Assembly (NCBI GenBank): GCA_007745635.1
Contig: CP036272.1
Coordinates: forward strand, 759,532 to 823,531
Length of the DNA: 64,000 nt
Direction: 5' to 3'
Source: Stieleria bergensis
GTDB taxonomy: Bacteria > Planctomycetota > Planctomycetia > Pirellulales > Pirellulaceae
In this document: positions 44,092 to 54,077 of the stretch, in pieces
Layout of the letters: each line of letters begins with the position of its first letter
Position numbering within the stretch: the first letter of the stretch is position 1
Notes under the pieces: generated by a model
Databases searched by the model: none
What the model saw: only the letters and a program-made list of their open reading frames with translations
Told to the model about the DNA's origin: nothing
Program-made: the position numbers and the translations under genes

Positions 44092-46638
44092 TTACAGCAT
44101 GTCTAACGGGTCGATGTCGACCACGTACTGCACGTCTTCTTTATCAGGGATCTTAAACCGATCGGTAGCGCGACGGATGGTGGCTCCCAGTTGCAGTGGG
44201 TCCAAGCATTGCAGCAAGATGTGAAAGCGAAACTTGCCGCGAAGCTTCGCCATCGGGGGTGGAGCCGGACCAAGGATCCGGACCTCGTAGCCCAGCGCCG
44301 TCCTTGAGGCCTCTAAGCGCTGTGTCAAATCGTTGGCTGCGGCTTCGGCCTGTTCTTCGACACTGCCGCGGAGAATGATTCGAGCAATCGATCCCAGCGG
44401 AGGGTAGTTAAATCTTCGTCGGCTTTGCAATTCCGCGTCGGCGAAGGTTTCATAATCGTGGCGAGACGCCGCTTGAATGGCTTCATGTTCAGGCGAAAAG
44501 GTTTGCACGATCACTCGGCCACCGCGTTGACCGCGTCCCGTTCGTCCGGCCACCTGCGTCACCAATTGGAAGGTGCGTTCACTGGCGCGAAAGTCAGGGA
44601 AGTGCAGTGCTCCGTCAGCGTTGATCACGCCAACGAGTAGGACGTTGGGGAAGTCCAGCCCTTTGGCAATCATTTGCGTGCCGAGCAGCAAGTTCAGTTC
44701 GCCGCTTCGAAACGCTGACAGCACTTTCTGGTGGCTGCCAGGTCGCCGCATGGTGTCGCTGTCCATGCGGGCGACGTTGGCTTGTGGGAACTTGGCACGC
44801 ACTTCCATTTCTAATTTCTGTGTTCCCAGGCCTCCATAGCGAATGCCATCGAATCGACAGGCTGGGCACCACGGCGGTGTGCCAATGGTGTAATCACAGT
44901 AATGGCAGACCGCTTTGCCACCATCACGATGGTGCGTTAGTGGTAAATCACAATCCGGGCAGGACACCACATGACCGCAGGCCGGGCATTGAATCGTGGT
45001 GGCATAGCCACGCCGATTGAGCAGCAAGATCACTTGACCGTTTTCGGTTAGCGTTTCTTTGACCGCTTGGGTGAGTTGTCGAGTGATGGCGCCACCGCCA
45101 CCGCGTTGATCCCTCGCTCTCAAGTCCACTAACTGCACACTTGGCATGGGGCGGTCGCCAACGCGTTTGGGCATGCTGATCAATTCAGCGACGCCGGTTT
45201 TGGTGGCGTGCCACGATTCTAAAGACGGCGTCGCACTGCCCAATAGCAACGGGATGTTGAGCGATTTGGCCCGTGCGAAGGCCACCTTTCGAGCATGGTA
45301 GCGCGGCTGGGTGTCCTGCTTGAACGAGTTGTCATGCTCTTCGTCTAAAATGATTAATCCTAAACGTGGCAGAGGCGCAAAGACAGCGCTGCGGGGGCCG
45401 ACGACGACCTGGACGTCGCCCCGTCGAATGCGTTGCCACTGGTAATGACGTTCTGCCGGCGTCATCTGACTATGCAGGACCGCGACCGAGGAGAAACGCC
45501 GTTCAAACCGACCACGAGTCTGCGGTGTCAAACTGATCTCAGGAACCAATACAATCGCCGCACGGTCGTATTTGACCAAATGCTCGATGGCTTGAATGTA
45601 GACCTCCGTTTTCCCGCTGCCGGTGACCCCGTGCAGTAACAGTGTTTTGGCTTGTCCGGAATCAATGGCAGCGACAATCCGTTGATAAGCGTTGGCTTGG
45701 TCCTTGGTCAACGGATGGGTCTCGGTTTCCTCTCCGTCACTTTTTTGAGTTTGCAGCGACGGAGTGCCGGTCATTTCACGGCGCTGCTGCGTGGTCACCA
45801 GTCCCTTTTTCTTGAGCGCTTGAAGAGGCGCCTGAGTGCATTCTGCCAGCACGGTCCACTGCGGCCCGGTGAGTGGTTTTTCAGATTGAATCAAGACCGT
45901 CAAGGCGCGTTTCTGTTTGGGCGGTAACGCTTCAAGAACCTTGGGATCACGCGCTTTGTGCTCTGCACTGTAATACGTCTGTTGCCGTGTGCCCGCCGAT
46001 GAGCGAACGCTGGCGGGGATCAGGGCATCAAAGATCTGTCCCGCCGGGCATTGGTAGTAATGGCTCATCCAAAGAACCAAGCGTACCAAGTGACTGTCGC
46101 AGAGCGGTTGTTCATCCAGAACCGTCCCCACAGGGCTTAGCTTGCGATTGCTGGCAGCGTTGTGGTCGATCTGAGTGCACCAGCCAGCGGTTAGTTTCTT
46201 GCGTCTGCCCAATGGGACTTCGACTCGCATTCCAGGACGCAGTTTTTCCAGCAGTTCGCTCGGCACACTGTAATCGTAGGGCCCATGGGGAGCGTCTCGG
46301 AACACGACGCTGGCGATCGCCAATTGCTGGGGCTCTTCCAGTTCCCAGGGCGGTGGATCCAGTTCAAACAGCTGCCCTTGCTTGATCTCGGGTTGAGCCG
46401 GCTTTTTGGCGCTTTGTTCGCGTTCTGCCAGTCGGCGCTGGGCCAGCTCCTCTTCGCTGAACTGTTCCCAGTCCGGCAGAGTCATGTCAGTGCCAGAATT
46501 CCGCGGCAGAGCGCGTTGCCGAATGGCTGGTTGCTGATGGCTGGGGGGTGGGCCGCTGGCCGCATTGCCTGAGCTCGGATCAGCCTGTGAACCGTGCGGG
46601 TCCTGGGGAAGATCGCTTTCGGAGGGAGATTCAGGCAT
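44092..46638 (-). CDS. priA: Primosomal protein N' (PriA helicase)
   Basis: An 848-residue replication-restart helicase (3'-5' superfamily 2). Walker A is LLLHGVTGSGKTEVY, the DEAH-type box is LIILDEEHDNSFKQD, and the zinc-binding cysteines are in CPACGHVVSCPDCDL, CHYCDYTIGTPPWCPAC. Helicase C motifs include TGRGQRGGRVIVQTF. The start ATG at 46638 (MPESPSESDLPQDPHG) is chosen because upstream frame lies in an intergenic 20-bp minisatellite; the first 110 residues are low-complexity and vary in the family. The 5' leader on the minus strand carries five 20-bp repeats. No other replication gene is adjacent. Confidence 0.95.
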   Translation of the reverse strand: MPESPSESDLPQDPHGSQADPSSGNAASGPPPSHQQPAIRQRALPRNSGTDMTLPDWEQFSEEELAQRRLAEREQSAKKPAQPEIKQGQLFELDPPPWELEEPQQLAIASVVFRDAPHGPYDYSVPSELLEKLRPGMRVEVPLGRRKKLTAGWCTQIDHNAASNRKLSPVGTVLDEQPLCDSHLVRLVLWMSHYYQCPAGQIFDALIPASVRSSAGTRQQTYYSAEHKARDPKVLEALPPKQKRALTVLIQSEKPLTGPQWTVLAECTQAPLQALKKKGLVTTQQRREMTGTPSLQTQKSDGEETETHPLTKDQANAYQRIVAAIDSGQAKTLLLHGVTGSGKTEVYIQAIEHLVKYDRAAIVLVPEISLTPQTRGRFERRFSSVAVLHSQMTPAERHYQWQRIRRGDVQVVVGPRSAVFAPLPRLGLIILDEEHDNSFKQDTQPRYHARKVAFARAKSLNIPLLLGSATPSLESWHATKTGVAELISMPKRVGDRPMPSVQLVDLRARDQRGGGGAITRQLTQAVKETLTENGQVILLLNRRGYATTIQCPACGHVVSCPDCDLPLTHHRDGGKAVCHYCDYTIGTPPWCPACRFDGIRYGGLGTQKLEMEVRAKFPQANVARMDSDTMRRPGSHQKVLSAFRSGELNLLLGTQMIAKGLDFPNVLLVGVINADGALHFPDFRASERTFQLVTQVAGRTGRGQRGGRVIVQTFSPEHEAIQAASRHDYETFADAELQSRRRFNYPPLGSIARIILRGSVEEQAEAAANDLTQRLEASRTALGYEVRILGPAPPPMAKLRGKFRFHILLQCLDPLQLGATIRRATDRFKIPDKEDVQYVVDIDPLDML

Positions 46639-47082
46639 GTTGGCAGCGCAGACTGGAATGGGTGAGCGTGGGAAGACGATTCTAACGGGAATCATTCGGA
46701 TGATCAGGGGACACCCCTGGTCGGGCCGCCGAATTGCGTCGCAAATCGAGCAAGCTTGTCTTGGACACACCAGGCTTGTCTTGGATACACCAGGCTTGTC
46801 TTGGATACACCAGGCTTGTCTTGGATACACCAGGCTTGTCTTGGATACACCAGGCTTCAGGTCACCGGCGGGGCGGCGGAAGCCCGAGGTGCCTTGCCCA
46901 GGAGCGGGGTTTGAAGCGAGCCGAGACGCTGGTTTTAGCCCTCCAGCCTGTGAACCGATCGGAGCGGAACACGTTGCCAAGGTGCTCGATGGCGAGCATT
47001 TTGGTGCTGCTTATTTCTGACGGTCCAGGCATGCGTTAGAATGCAGCGTTTTGAAGTCTTGCCTTTGCAAAGAGAGTGTCGG
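46639..47082. other. Divergent spacer between priA and nadD with minisatellite
   Basis: It must hold the priA and nadD promoters and contains the 20-bp tandem repeat at 46751-46856. No further gene. Confidence 0.6.
46751..46856. repeat. 20-bp intergenic minisatellite (five units)
   Basis: The unit CAGGCTTGTCTTGGATACAC begins at 46751, 46771, 46791, 46811 and 46831, with a partial sixth unit. The first unit has two substitutions. The 20-base period is not a multiple of three, which argues that it is non-coding. Confidence 0.95.
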
Positions 47083-47736
47083 ATGCGGTTGGGGATTTTC
47101 GGCGGTTCGTTTGATCCAGTGCACCTTGGTCATCTGTGGATTGGTGAGGCGGCGATGGAAACCTTGCAACTGGACCGGCTGGCTTGGATTCCCACCGCGA
47201 CCCAACCACTGAAACCAAGTGGTGCAGCCGAGGACGCGCAGCATCGATTGGCCATGCTTCAGCTAGCCGTTTCGGGGCGTGAAGGCTTCGTTGTTGATCC
47301 TCGCGAGATTCAACGCGACGGTGTCAGTTACAGCGTTGACACCGTTGGCGAAATCAAACAAGAGCATCCAGAGGCCGAATTGTTTCTGATCATTGGCAGC
47401 GATTCGTTGGCAACCATGCCGCAGTGGCATCGGCCGGCCGACTTGCTCTCGATGGTGACCTTGGCTGTGGTGCAACGACCGACCGATCAGACAGCAAGCG
47501 ATCAGGCAGCAACTGATCAGACTGGGCAGGCTGCACTCGATTTTTCCGTGCTCGATGGATTGGTCTCGCCCGAGCGACGGGCAGCATTTGAAGCCGCTGT
47601 GATTGCGATGCCACAGATCGAGCTTTCTAGTTCAGGGATTCGCCAGCGCGTCGCCGCGGGGCAAAGCATCCGCTATCAAGTCCCCGCAGCGGTGCAGATG
47701 TATCTTCAGACACACCATTTGTATGTGCAGGAGTGA
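47083..47736 (+). CDS. nadD: Nicotinate-nucleotide adenylyltransferase
   Basis: A 217-residue NadD that adenylates nicotinate mononucleotide in NAD synthesis. The nucleotidyltransferase motif is MRLGIFGGSFDPVHLGHLWI, the substrate loop WIPTATQPLKPSG, and the second motif SSSGIRQRVAAGQSIRYQVP (ISSTxxR-like). ATG 47083 places the (H/T)xGH motif at the usual distance from the N-terminus. The product feeds the cofactor pool used by the many hydrolases and dehydrogenases here. Between residues about 135 and 155 there is a Gln/Thr/Ala-rich insertion (TDQTASDQAATDQTGQAALD). Confidence 0.94.
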   Translation: MRLGIFGGSFDPVHLGHLWIGEAAMETLQLDRLAWIPTATQPLKPSGAAEDAQHRLAMLQLAVSGREGFVVDPREIQRDGVSYSVDTVGEIKQEHPEAELFLIIGSDSLATMPQWHRPADLLSMVTLAVVQRPTDQTASDQAATDQTGQAALDFSVLDGLVSPERRAAFEAAVIAMPQIELSSSGIRQRVAAGQSIRYQVPAAVQMYLQTHHLYVQE

Positions 47737-47751
47737 TGGTAACGTGGGCTG

Positions 47752-48276
47752 TTAACCCCTGTTGAGCGCGTCGCTGATTCGAACGGTTTCGTTGACCAAG
47801 CCTTCAAGACGCTTGGCAACATCGGGGTCACTGATGGTGTCTGCTTGAAAAGCGTCGCCTAAGGCATAGACGAATCGAGGCACAATCAGGCAGCGGAAGT
47901 CCAGCATCAGGCTGTTGGCCAATCCTATGCCGCTCATGTAACTGCCCGCACCCCCAGCGGCTAACATCATGGCGACTGTCTTGCCGGTCCATTTTTTGCC
48001 GGTCAGTTCAATCGCGTTCTTCAGAGCCGCGTTGACATCGAAGTTGTAAACCGGGGAGGCAATGAAGACAGCTTGGGCAGCGTGAATGAGCTGGCCGAGA
48101 CGAACGACTTCAGAATCGCCGTAAGCGCTGGCTCCATCACACAGGGGCAGAGCAGATTCTGCCAAGTCAAACCACTGAACGTCACGCTGTTGGTCGCTTA
48201 ACTGTTGCCGACAGGCCTTCGCCATGATGCGGCTGCGGCTGTCGGGATGCAGGCTGGCGCTGAGGACCAAAAACAT
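47752..48276 (-). CDS. NADPH-dependent FMN reductase family protein
   Basis: A 174-residue flavodoxin-fold reductase starting MFLVLSASLHPDSRSRIMAK. The FMN-binding segments are LSASLHPDSRS, SPVYNFDVNAALKNAIE (normally SPEYNxSxPxxLKN) and MLAAGGAGSYM. It would reduce flavin or a quinone/chromate-like substrate with NADPH. The frame remains open to 48366, but the chosen ATG starts the flavin fold at the proper point. It is convergent with nadD (15 bases apart) and follows the unknown 48415 gene on the same strand. Confidence 0.9.
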   Translation of the reverse strand: MFLVLSASLHPDSRSRIMAKACRQQLSDQQRDVQWFDLAESALPLCDGASAYGDSEVVRLGQLIHAAQAVFIASPVYNFDVNAALKNAIELTGKKWTGKTVAMMLAAGGAGSYMSGIGLANSLMLDFRCLIVPRFVYALGDAFQADTISDPDVAKRLEGLVNETVRISDALNRG

Positions 48277-48414
48277 GAGCGAGCTCTCTAGAGGCTGGTA
48301 AACGATTGCACAAGGAAATCGTATGCCAAGACTGGCAGAGCTGACAAGTGGCAAGAGAGGCTTCAAGCGAATGAAGCCCGTTCTACGCTAGCGAACGCAC
48401 GGTGAGCGGACAGG

Positions 48415-49119
48415 CTAGCAGCATTCAGAATTGTTTTCGCTGTCCATGCCCAGATGGTTTTTCAGCAAGGTGAACTTGTCATAGTAGCGTTCACTGCTGC
48501 TGTGGACATGTTCCGCTTCGGTGATGAATTTGATCTTTTCATCTGGATACACGTCGCAGTCAATCATGGTCTGCTTGAACGCATCCAGTGGATCGCCATA
48601 GGTGATCAGCAGTTTGTGTTCATCCAGTTGCACCTCTTGGCGGCGAGCAGGGTTGATCACTGCGATTCCCGTGCAGCCGTCATTCAGTAGCACGTCTTCA
48701 TGGTCCAGCAGCATGCTCTTTAGGACGGGCATGTCGATGTGTTCGCGATACAGGTCATTTTGCTGTGGCGCGAAGTGATGGCTGGTTTCCAGGACGACAT
48801 CTACCACCGGACCCAGGTGATCAATCAGCTCTAGAAACAGATCCATGATCCGGTTCCGCGTTGCCGCTGCCATGATCACAGGCGTTTCCAGGTTGCTCAT
48901 TTCGTCGACGTACTTGTCGTAACGAAAGCCTTGTCGAGGAACCACTTGCAGGTCATAAGACGGACGAATCGCATCGGTCAATTCAAATGCGTCGTAAGTC
49001 TGAATTCCCATATGGGTTTGCAGTTCTTCGTCGGTTAAGGCTTCAAAGCTCCCGGGAGAAAATTTCGTTCCGAGATCGTCTGTGGTGTTGTTTCGTAGGA
49101 TGCGTTTCAAAAAGCCCAT
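48415..49119 (-). CDS. Protein of unknown function
   Basis: A 234-residue, acidic, soluble protein not recognised as a named family. Visible features are an N-terminal helix (GFLKRILRNNTTDD), FSPGSFEALTDEELQTHMGI, DKYVDEMSNLETPVIMAAATRNRIMDLFLELIDHLGPVVDVVLET, and a C-terminal EAEHVHSSSERYYDKFTLLKNHL ending in CC. No membrane segment, signal peptide or catalytic motif is apparent. It precedes the FMN reductase gene by 138 bases. It may be planctomycete-specific; no function is offered. Confidence 0.75.
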   Translation of the reverse strand: MGFLKRILRNNTTDDLGTKFSPGSFEALTDEELQTHMGIQTYDAFELTDAIRPSYDLQVVPRQGFRYDKYVDEMSNLETPVIMAAATRNRIMDLFLELIDHLGPVVDVVLETSHHFAPQQNDLYREHIDMPVLKSMLLDHEDVLLNDGCTGIAVINPARRQEVQLDEHKLLITYGDPLDAFKQTMIDCDVYPDEKIKFITEAEHVHSSSERYYDKFTLLKNHLGMDSENNSECC

Positions 49120-49556
49120 AGCGGAGCGATCCGTTCAGTCGTGGGGGAAATCGAGGGGGCGATCGATTGAGAGAGAATGCGTGGGGCAATCGCTCTACAG
49201 CCAACGCTAGGTCACTCCTTGACGAGCGTCCCCCAAATCACACCACTCTGTCCGACGACGCTGGATTTTGCCGCCGCAGCTTTGACTTAACTGCAATAAT
49301 CACTACAGGCGTTACAGTTGGCCGTGGCAGGTTCATGGCAAACCCTACCCTGAGCACATCCATTGGCGGAACTTGCCTCGACCGGTCGATTGCACCTGTG
49401 TGCCAGTCGTTTGACGCGACGCTTACAGCAAAGCAAGGCTAGGCTAGGCAGCAAGGCAGTCGCAGCGCGGCCAGTGTGCGACATCGCTGGCCACACCGTG
49501 GGCCAACAGACCGGGAAAGCATTTGGCGACAAGGTTCAGGACAGGAGCCTGGTGAA
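49120..49556. other. Divergent spacer between unknown gene and lipoprotein
   Basis: 437 bases with promoters for both directions expected. No repeat, hairpin with T-tract or gene is supported. Confidence 0.5.
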
Positions 49557-51443
49557 TTGAAAGTTTCAAAACGAAAAGCGTCTGCCGTTCTCTGCCTGCT
49601 GCTGTGCGTGGGTTGCGAACCGTTGATCCCACCGCGGCCGCCGATCGAAGGCCAACAAGCGGCCACCGCTGCAGCGCAGGGTCCATCGGAACAGGGAGCA
49701 TTGGCCGGCGGCCAGAATTCTCCGCCTCCAACTGCGGTCGGCGATTCGGCAAAAGACGCCGTGCCAGGTGTCGTCGGACAGGAAGCCATCACGGAGTGGT
49801 TCGAAGGGCCATGGGGGCAATGGTATCTGCATCGTCGCGGTGGCAAAGTCATCGGTGTCACCCATTTTGATGTCGACAAAGTGCTTGATCGCCCACTGCA
49901 GACGCCCAACGAACAACAGGTGGATTACACACGCACGCGGAGCATGTTGGTTGAACAGGGTTCACTGCGTTTCGTCCGCAGCCAAACGATTCAGTTTCGT
50001 GAAGCGGAGGACGGGCACGTGCGGCAATTTCAGTTGTCCGATCAAGCCGGACCGATCCAGAATCGCCTGACAGGCACGTGTGTGCGAGAGCGTTTGAATC
50101 TGTCGATCGATCAATCCGGTCAACAGTCGCGACAAGCGTTGGCTTGGTCGCCTAAAACGCGCGGCATGTTTGTCGCGATCGAATCGTTGCGGCGACGAAT
50201 GGTGGAAGTCGGTGAGATTCGACGCTTTCAGTTCGTCTTGCCCTCGTTGCAGGAAATCGGCACCCTGCAATTGGAGTGCTTGGGTGACGCCTCGGTGCCG
50301 ATGTTTGATGGCTCTTATCAAAAACTCCGTGAAGTTGAAGTCACCACCTTCCGGCAAGGTGTCAAGGATCAGCTCGTCGTGCATTGGGTCAACGACCAAG
50401 GCAAAATCCTACGCACGCTCGATCCCCAGCAGCACGTCGAATCCTTTGCTGTCGAACGCGCACAAGCCGAGTTGTTGTTTGACCCTCCCAAGGAAGATCA
50501 ATGGTTGATTGATCTAAACGTCAGCAAACTCAATCTGGACCCCAGCGAGCCTTCTCCCAGTGAAGCACTCGCCCGTCAGTTGACCTTGTTTCAAAAGACC
50601 AACCGCCTGGGCCGCGTGGCTTACGAAATTCAACTCGCCGACGAGGGGGATCCCAGTGATGCCAATTCGGTTCACAAGCAGTTATTCACTTCGGTGCCCA
50701 GTTTGCCCGGTCAGCAGGTGCGGCACACGGAGGGCAGTTGCCAGGTCTTGATTCAGCAATGGGACCATCGGGGGCTGATTCAAACCACTCGTGATGAGCG
50801 TGACAAGCAAACGTTTGATGTGGATACCGAGCAAGCCTTTGCTGTGCCCACGCAGTGGTTGGATGCAAACGCGACGGTCGTTGGTAACTGGTCACGTCTG
50901 CTGATCGATCAGCCCAGCGTCAGCGATGTCTTGGATTTGGCTCGACGGATGACGAACCAGTTGTCGTTGGAACTGCAAGGGCCGTTCCAACCCGCATCCG
51001 CAGTGCTCTCTAAACGAAAAGGTGGCACGATCGATCATGCCGTTGCATTGGCTGCAATCTTGAGGTCCAAGCAGATTCCCGCGCAAGTTGTCTTTGGGAT
51101 TCATCGGTCCACCTACCAAGGCCGATTAGGAGACTATCAGGATCAGGCAGCCAACGGCGAGGTGTTCTCTGTGACCAGTGTTCCGCTGAACGAGCAAACG
51201 CAAGCGGGGCAGCCAGCCGTTGCACCAAAGGTCTGGGCGCAGGCATCTGCTTGGGTTCTGGCCAAAGTGGATGGGCGCTGGGTGAGCATCAACGCAGTGA
51301 ACGCCAAATTAACGACGCCGGATTATCTGTGTTTGATCGTGCCCCAGCCTGAGGAAGATTTGCACGCGGCGTATCAGCGTTTCTTTCGGTCGTTGCCCGG
51401 ATTAACGTTTGACCTTCGAGCCCTGTTTGGCGAAGGGCACTGA
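49557..51443 (+). CDS. Lipoprotein with degenerate transglutaminase-like domain
   Basis: A 628-residue lipoprotein with a TTG start at 49557 (AGGAG about 13 bases upstream). The lipobox is LLLCVGC. The C-terminal domain (about residues 465-600) aligns by pattern with transglutaminase-core proteins: KGGTIDHAVALAAILRSKQIPAQVV, then QASAWVLAKVDGRWVSINAV. The catalytic residues are missing: Thr491 stands at the cysteine position, Ser at the histidine (SAW for HAW) and Asn at the aspartate. So it is probably a binding or scaffold protein, not an enzyme. The middle (about 60-460) is beta-rich and unrecognised. Confidence 0.8.
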   Translation: MKVSKRKASAVLCLLLCVGCEPLIPPRPPIEGQQAATAAAQGPSEQGALAGGQNSPPPTAVGDSAKDAVPGVVGQEAITEWFEGPWGQWYLHRRGGKVIGVTHFDVDKVLDRPLQTPNEQQVDYTRTRSMLVEQGSLRFVRSQTIQFREAEDGHVRQFQLSDQAGPIQNRLTGTCVRERLNLSIDQSGQQSRQALAWSPKTRGMFVAIESLRRRMVEVGEIRRFQFVLPSLQEIGTLQLECLGDASVPMFDGSYQKLREVEVTTFRQGVKDQLVVHWVNDQGKILRTLDPQQHVESFAVERAQAELLFDPPKEDQWLIDLNVSKLNLDPSEPSPSEALARQLTLFQKTNRLGRVAYEIQLADEGDPSDANSVHKQLFTSVPSLPGQQVRHTEGSCQVLIQQWDHRGLIQTTRDERDKQTFDVDTEQAFAVPTQWLDANATVVGNWSRLLIDQPSVSDVLDLARRMTNQLSLELQGPFQPASAVLSKRKGGTIDHAVALAAILRSKQIPAQVVFGIHRSTYQGRLGDYQDQAANGEVFSVTSVPLNEQTQAGQPAVAPKVWAQASAWVLAKVDGRWVSINAVNAKLTTPDYLCLIVPQPEEDLHAAYQRFFRSLPGLTFDLRALFGEGH

Positions 51444-51524
51444 GGGTGACTCCGATCCGATGCAGTCCTCGTGCTATCGGATCAGACTCTGGGACAGGCA
51501 GAATCTGGGCAGACAGGAATTGGG

Positions 51525-51953
51525 TCAGGAGGTTGAATGCAAGTGCTGCGCGACGGCGGCTAGCAGTCCATCGATCGTTTGCGTCTGAATTTGGTGTGGC
51601 GGATTCCAGTCAAACCATTGAAACCCAATGTGCTCTGTCAACGTTGGTGTGAATGTCTCCGCGACCCAGCCAAGGAAGTAGGTCACCTCTTTGTTCACCG
51701 GAGTGGTCTGGTTGGGATACTGAACGGGATAGTTCAGCTTGTATTCAAAGTCGGGATCAAGTTTGATCTTGTCCGCCGTTAATCCTGTCTCCTCTTGTGT
51801 TTCCCGTCGTGCGGTTTCTTGGATCGTTTCTCCCGCTTCGCGATGCCCTTTGGGAAGGTCCCAGCGGTCGCGATGTTGTAACAACAGAAATTGTTTCGGA
51901 GTCGATTCGGTCAGGATCAAAATGCCTGATGCGGAGCTGTTCTTGGTTTGCAT
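51525..51953 (-). CDS. Nudix hydrolase
   Basis: A 142-residue Nudix enzyme starting MQTKNSSASGILILTE. The Nudix box is complete: GHREAGETIQETARRETQEETGL fits GX5EX7REUXEEXGU. The strand WDLPKGHREAG and later NKEVTYFLGWVAE are typical of the diadenosine tetraphosphate (ApaH-like)/bis(5'-nucleosyl) branch, which keeps the LPKG motif. The frame is open to 52217, but the extra 88 residues are non-family. The gene is convergent with the transglutaminase-like gene. Confidence 0.92.
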   Translation of the reverse strand: MQTKNSSASGILILTESTPKQFLLLQHRDRWDLPKGHREAGETIQETARRETQEETGLTADKIKLDPDFEYKLNYPVQYPNQTTPVNKEVTYFLGWVAETFTPTLTEHIGFQWFDWNPPHQIQTQTIDGLLAAVAQHLHSTS

Positions 51954-52624
51954 GACGCCAGTGCATGGGGCTGGTAGGGACAGCGTTGTGAAGCGTGTTG
52001 AACGTGATTGGTTCTTGCGGTCGACTGTCCCCGCGAGGGGGAATTTGTCACGAACGCGGCAACGGGACCGACGAAAGGTGACAAAGTGACTGATCGGAGG
52101 AATCTTCTTTCTACTTTCTCCTGCTAATTTTGCTGTCAGTTTACCGCTAACCGAATTGTCATGCGCTAGCCTTCGCGAAGTCGGCAGGCTGTCAAGCTTT
52201 GCCTGGGAACGTGACAATGCGGGCGCTAGCGGTGCATTTTTCGCAATTAAACTCTGATGCTAATGGGGCGGTTCTTGTCCAGCGGTGGGTTGGCGACTGC
52301 CATTGGGACTGGTTGCCATCGAATCTGTGAAGGAAGCTCTGGTGTGAAATTGGTGCTCAGCTCAAGCAAAGGCTTGCCAGTTGATGACAATCCTCTATTA
52401 ATGATCCCAGAAAAAAACACGCAAAGGGGTTTTTTCAAAGCGCCTCCGGAGCAGTCCAATGCGGGGTGCAGCTGGAAACAGTCTTGGTAAGTGTTTGGAC
52501 ACACAGACGTGTGGTTTAGGGTCATTGGCGATGACCGGGGTTGCTCAATGAGATTGACAGCACATGAGCCGCTGGGATTCGGCCATCATCGCAACGGAAT
52601 TGGTTTGGCATAACTGGCAGATTT
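51954..52624. other. Spacer between Nudix gene and cobalamin adenosyltransferase
   Basis: 671 bases with no gene. A cobalamin riboswitch was looked for upstream of the adenosyltransferase; the diagnostic B12-box sequence is not seen. Nothing else is supported. Confidence 0.5.
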
Positions 52625-53188
52625 ATGAAGATCTATACGCGTACAGGGGATTCGGGTAGCACAGGTGTTTTCGGTGGGCCGCGGGTCCCCAAAGACGACA
52701 TCCGGATCGAGGCCTATGGGACGGTCGATGAGCTGAACGCCGCCATCGGATGCGTTCGTGTGGATGCCAATTCCGGCGACCTGGAGAGCATGGTCGATCA
52801 GCAGTTGGATCAGATTCAGCGCGAGCTTTTTTCGATTGGTGCTGAACTAGCCACACCGGTTCCGGATGATTTTGATTTGCGAGTGATCGATCAGGTGCAC
52901 ATTGGCCAGTTGGAGCAGTGGATCGATCTGTTGGAGGAATCGCTGCCGCCGCTGAAGCAATTCGTGCTGCCCGGAGTCGTCCCGGCGGCGGCGAAACTGC
53001 ATTTGGCTCGAGCCATCTGCCGGCGTGCCGAACGCCGAGTGATCACGTTATCACGTCAGTCCGGGGTCGATGTTTCGAACGCTCTGATCATTTATCTCAA
53101 TCGGCTCAGTGACTATCTCTTTGTGCTCTCGCGTTATGTCAATGTGAAAGCGGGCGCCGAAGAGCGTCACTGGACGCGGCCTAGCTAG
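52625..53188 (+). CDS. Cob(I)alamin adenosyltransferase, PduO type
   Basis: A 187-residue PduO-type ATP:cob(I)alamin adenosyltransferase. The N-terminal ATP-binding motif is MKIYTRTGDSGSTGVFGG, then YGTVDELNAAIGCVRV; the C-terminal helices contain HLARAICRRAERRVITLSR and LIIYLNRLSDYLFVLSRYVN, with the conserved Arg/Asn residues. It makes adenosylcobalamin for B12-dependent mutases or other enzymes, none of which is in the window. The ATG at 52625 is well placed. It stands alone. Confidence 0.95.
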   Translation: MKIYTRTGDSGSTGVFGGPRVPKDDIRIEAYGTVDELNAAIGCVRVDANSGDLESMVDQQLDQIQRELFSIGAELATPVPDDFDLRVIDQVHIGQLEQWIDLLEESLPPLKQFVLPGVVPAAAKLHLARAICRRAERRVITLSRQSGVDVSNALIIYLNRLSDYLFVLSRYVNVKAGAEERHWTRPS

Positions 53189-54003
<815 letters not shown>

Positions 54004-54077
54004 GTTGATCCTCTCATCCAGCACCTTGAGCGTTCAATCGCCAAGGACTCTGGTAGGAGCCGCGTCAGCAGAAATTC

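Noticed and set aside
46751-46980. N-terminal extension of PriA covering the 20-bp minisatellite
   Set aside because: A 20-base period walks through all three frames, so it is unlikely to be coding; ATG 46638 gives a normal start.
51954-52624. Possible cobalamin riboswitch upstream of the adenosyltransferase
   Set aside because: The conserved B12-box and surrounding core sequence are not seen.
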